In this document: piece after piece, positions 62,186-64,000 of the stretch | How the letters are laid out: each line of letters opens with the position of its first letter | Numbering within the stretch: position 1 is the stretch's first letter | NCBI GenBank assembly: GCA_903934295.1 | Contig: CAIZNI010000015.1 | Location: forward strand, 1 to 64,000 | Source: an uncultured beta proteobacterium | GTDB taxonomy: Bacteria > Pseudomonadota > Gammaproteobacteria > Burkholderiales > Burkholderiaceae_E | Reading direction: 5' to 3' | DNA: 64,000 nt | Made by a program: the position numbers and the translations under genes | Notes under the pieces: generated by a model | What the model was told of the DNA's origin: nothing | Databases searched by the model: none | What the model saw: the letters and a program-made list of their open reading frames with translations, nothing else

Positions 62186-63925
62186 ATGCACGACACCCTC
62201 ACCGCCACCCTCCCGGTGGCCACCGACGCGTCCACGCCAGTGGCGCCGGGCGCCCCCGCGGCCCCCGTGACGGTGCGCACCCCGATGGCTCGCACCAGCG
62301 CGCTGGCCGCGCCGGCACTGATGCTGGCAGGCTGCGGGAGCGGCAGTGACACGGCCTCGCCCCCGACGCCGCCGCCCGCCCCGGTCGGGCCGTCGGCTGC
62401 GCAGGCCTCGCGCTTTCTGGCCCAGGCCTCGATGGGCGCCGACCGCACCCGGATCGAAAGGGTCAAGGCTCTGGGCTATGCCGGCTGGCTCGACGAACAG
62501 TTCGCGATGGCGCCTTCGATGAGCCGCTGCGACTGGCTGGTCAGCAAGGGCTACGACCAGCCGGGCACCAACAACGCGTTCAAGAACGGCTTTGCCGGCT
62601 TCGACAGCTGCGCCTGGAAAAAGCTGATTGCGTCACCCGACACCCTGCGCCAGCGCGTGACCCTGGCCTTGTCGGAGCTGCTGGTCAGTTCCCTGCTGGG
62701 TTATGCCGGTGGCTGGCGCGCCTTCGCCGGCGCGCGCTACCTCGACCTCCTCGAGGCCAACGCCTTCGGCAACTATCGGGCCTTGCTGCAGGAGGTCTCG
62801 ACCAGCGCGCCGATGGGCGAATACCTGACGTTTCGCGGCAACCTCAAGGCCAATCCCGCGACGGGTGCCTTGCCCGATGAGAACTACGCCCGGGAGCTGT
62901 TGCAGCTCTTCAGCATCGGGCTGGTCCAGCTCAACCCCGATGGCACCCCCCGGCTGGTCAGCGGAGCGCCTGTCGAGACCTATGGGCTGGCCGACGTCAC
63001 CGGGCTGGCTCGCATCTTCACCGGCTGGGAGTGGGATCTCTCGGTCGGCAGCGGCAACACCCCCGACTTCCAGCGTCGGCCGATGGTGCAGAACGCCAAT
63101 CGCCACGAGACCGGCGCCTCGACCTTCCTCGGGACCACGGTGCCCGCCGGCAGTGACGGGGCCGCCCATCTGAGGGCTGCGCTCGACATCGTCTTCGCCC
63201 ACCCGAACGTGGCGCCCTTCGTCAGCCGGCAACTGATCCAGAAGCTGGTGACGAGCAACCCGAGTCCGGCCTATGTGCAGCGGGTGGCCAGCGTCTTTCT
63301 CGACGATGGCGCCGGCGTCAGGGGCAACCTGAAGGCCGTCGTGCGCGCGCTGCTGCTCGACAGCGAAGCCCGCAGCGTGCCGGCGCCCGGCGCGGTCGGC
63401 CAGGGCAAGTTGCGCGAGCCGATGCTTCGTTTTCTCGGCTGGGCCCGTGCCTACGGGCTTCAGTCACCGGGGGATCTGTGGGCGGTGGGCGACACCAGCG
63501 ACGCGGCGACCCGCCTGGGCCAGAGCCCGCTGCGATCGCCCAGCGTCTTCAATTTCTTCCGGCCCGGCTACGTGCCGCCGAACAGCGGCATCGCCGCCGC
63601 CGCGCTGGTGGCGCCCGAATTTCAGCTCACCAATGAGTCCAGCGTGGTCGGCTACCTCAACTTCATGCAGCAGGTCATCGGCGCCGGCATCGGCGACATG
63701 AAGCCCGACTACGCCAGTCTGCTGCCGCTGGCCGACGATGCGAATGCCCTGCTGGCCGAGATCAACCTGGTCATGGCCGCCGACCAGGTCTCTGCGGCGA
63801 CCCTGGCCCCGCTGGTTGCGGCGGTCGCGTCAATGCCTTCGGGCACCGCCACGGCGCGCAACAACCGCATCGGCGCTGCGCTGACCCTGGTGATGGCGGC
63901 CCCCGAGTACCAGGTGCTCAAGTAG
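62186..63925 (+). CDS. DUF1800 family protein, probable lipoprotein
   Basis: The 579-residue protein belongs to DUF1800 (PSAAQASRFLAQASMGADRT and YAGWLDEQF near the N-terminus, LPDENYARELLQLFSIGLVQ in the middle). The N-terminus is unusual: a lipobox LMLAGC lies about 46-50 residues in, preceded by a Pro/Ala-rich stretch, so ATG at 62285 (MARTSALAAPALMLAGC) may be the true start. GTG at 62117 is unlikely. In many bacteria a DUF1501 gene follows, as here. Function of this pair is unknown. Confidence 0.82.
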   Translation: MHDTLTATLPVATDASTPVAPGAPAAPVTVRTPMARTSALAAPALMLAGCGSGSDTASPPTPPPAPVGPSAAQASRFLAQASMGADRTRIERVKALGYAGWLDEQFAMAPSMSRCDWLVSKGYDQPGTNNAFKNGFAGFDSCAWKKLIASPDTLRQRVTLALSELLVSSLLGYAGGWRAFAGARYLDLLEANAFGNYRALLQEVSTSAPMGEYLTFRGNLKANPATGALPDENYARELLQLFSIGLVQLNPDGTPRLVSGAPVETYGLADVTGLARIFTGWEWDLSVGSGNTPDFQRRPMVQNANRHETGASTFLGTTVPAGSDGAAHLRAALDIVFAHPNVAPFVSRQLIQKLVTSNPSPAYVQRVASVFLDDGAGVRGNLKAVVRALLLDSEARSVPAPGAVGQGKLREPMLRFLGWARAYGLQSPGDLWAVGDTSDAATRLGQSPLRSPSVFNFFRPGYVPPNSGIAAAALVAPEFQLTNESSVVGYLNFMQQVIGAGIGDMKPDYASLLPLADDANALLAEINLVMAADQVSAATLAPLVAAVASMPSGTATARNNRIGAALTLVMAAPEYQVLK

Positions 63926-63945
63926 GCTGCCAACCGGAGATGACG

Positions 63946-64000
63946 ATGGATCTCTCGAACCGCCTCGACGCCTCGCGCCGCGCCTTTCTGCGCCGCGTCT
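63946..64000 (+). CDS. DUF1501 family protein, 5' end only
   Basis: The window ends 18 codons into this gene. The visible MDLSNRLDASRRAFLRRV has the twin-arginine S-R-R-x-F-L motif expected at the start of DUF1501 proteins, which are TAT-exported and usually sit directly behind DUF1800 genes. GGAG 7 bp upstream supports ATG at 63946 (ATG at 63940 is the other option). The rest lies beyond the window. Confidence 0.7.
   Translation, partial: MDLSNRLDASRRAFLRRV

Overview
This 64-kb window is GC-rich (roughly two-thirds G+C), densely coding chromosomal DNA. The gene content points to a betaproteobacterium, most likely Burkholderiales: a BpH3-type H-NS protein, an elongated IF-1, YeeE/YedE sulfur permeases, a PHO-controlled pst operon and a TupABC tungstate importer. 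The genus cannot be named from sequence alone. I saw no rRNA, tRNA, CRISPR array, insertion sequence or prophage. The very long open frames antisense to real genes are GC-composition shadows.

Layout. 0-9 kb: a 5'-truncated acyl-CoA synthetase/GNAT fusion, fructose-1,6-bisphosphatase, aminopeptidase N, a small lipoprotein, and a kexin-type lipoprotein protease translationally coupled to a stand-alone propeptide-like protein. 9-17.8 kb: pyruvate carboxylase, PuuE allantoinase, AlkA, TrhO, H-NS, a SLAC1/TehA channel and thioredoxin 2. 17.9-21.9 kb: a helix-turn-helix/molybdate-binding-domain regulator divergent from tupBCA, followed by the tag glycosylase. 22-27.9 kb: a family-5 oligopeptide-type ABC importer. 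27.8-32.6 kb: a membrane/spermidine-synthase fusion, cold-shock protein, IF-1, a nitroreductase and an enoyl-CoA hydratase. 32.6-37.2 kb: a Pho box and pstSCAB-phoU, closed by a strong terminator. 37.3-42.4 kb: exported MsrB and MsrA, a DMT transporter, a MaoC protein, a DUF2256 protein, an alpha/beta hydrolase and an orphan ABC ATPase. 42.5-46.9 kb: a sulfide/persulfide module, with a dithiol ArsR regulator, two YeeE/YedE permeases, a DUF442 sulfurtransferase and a SulP transporter on one strand, and a persulfide dioxygenase diverging from a perfect 19-bp inverted repeat. 46.9-53.7 kb: an NAD(P)-binding protein, a DHA2 exporter, a di-heme b / octaheme c pair, a small Lys/Met-rich exported protein, and a TPR-HupE pair. 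53.8-58.3 kb: a phosphite (+3 phosphorus) oxidation locus with the ptxABC importer on one strand and ptxD-ptxE on the other. 58.3-64 kb: a flavin monooxygenase, a ribbon-helix-helix remnant, an AhpD-like protein, a GH16 lipoprotein, and a DUF1800/DUF1501 pair cut by the window end.

How it fits together. Two systems supply phosphorus. The pst operon imports phosphate, and the ptx locus imports phosphite and oxidises it to phosphate with PtxD. Both would matter under phosphate limitation, although only pst shows a clear Pho box. The sulfur module would sense sulfane sulfur through Cys35/Cys101, oxidise glutathione persulfide and move oxidised or reduced sulfur. Most other genes are housekeeping. 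The items most worth checking are the divergent ptx arrangement and its palindrome-rich promoter, the symmetric sulfur operator/promoter, the cytochrome b/octaheme c module, and the protease with a separate propeptide gene.
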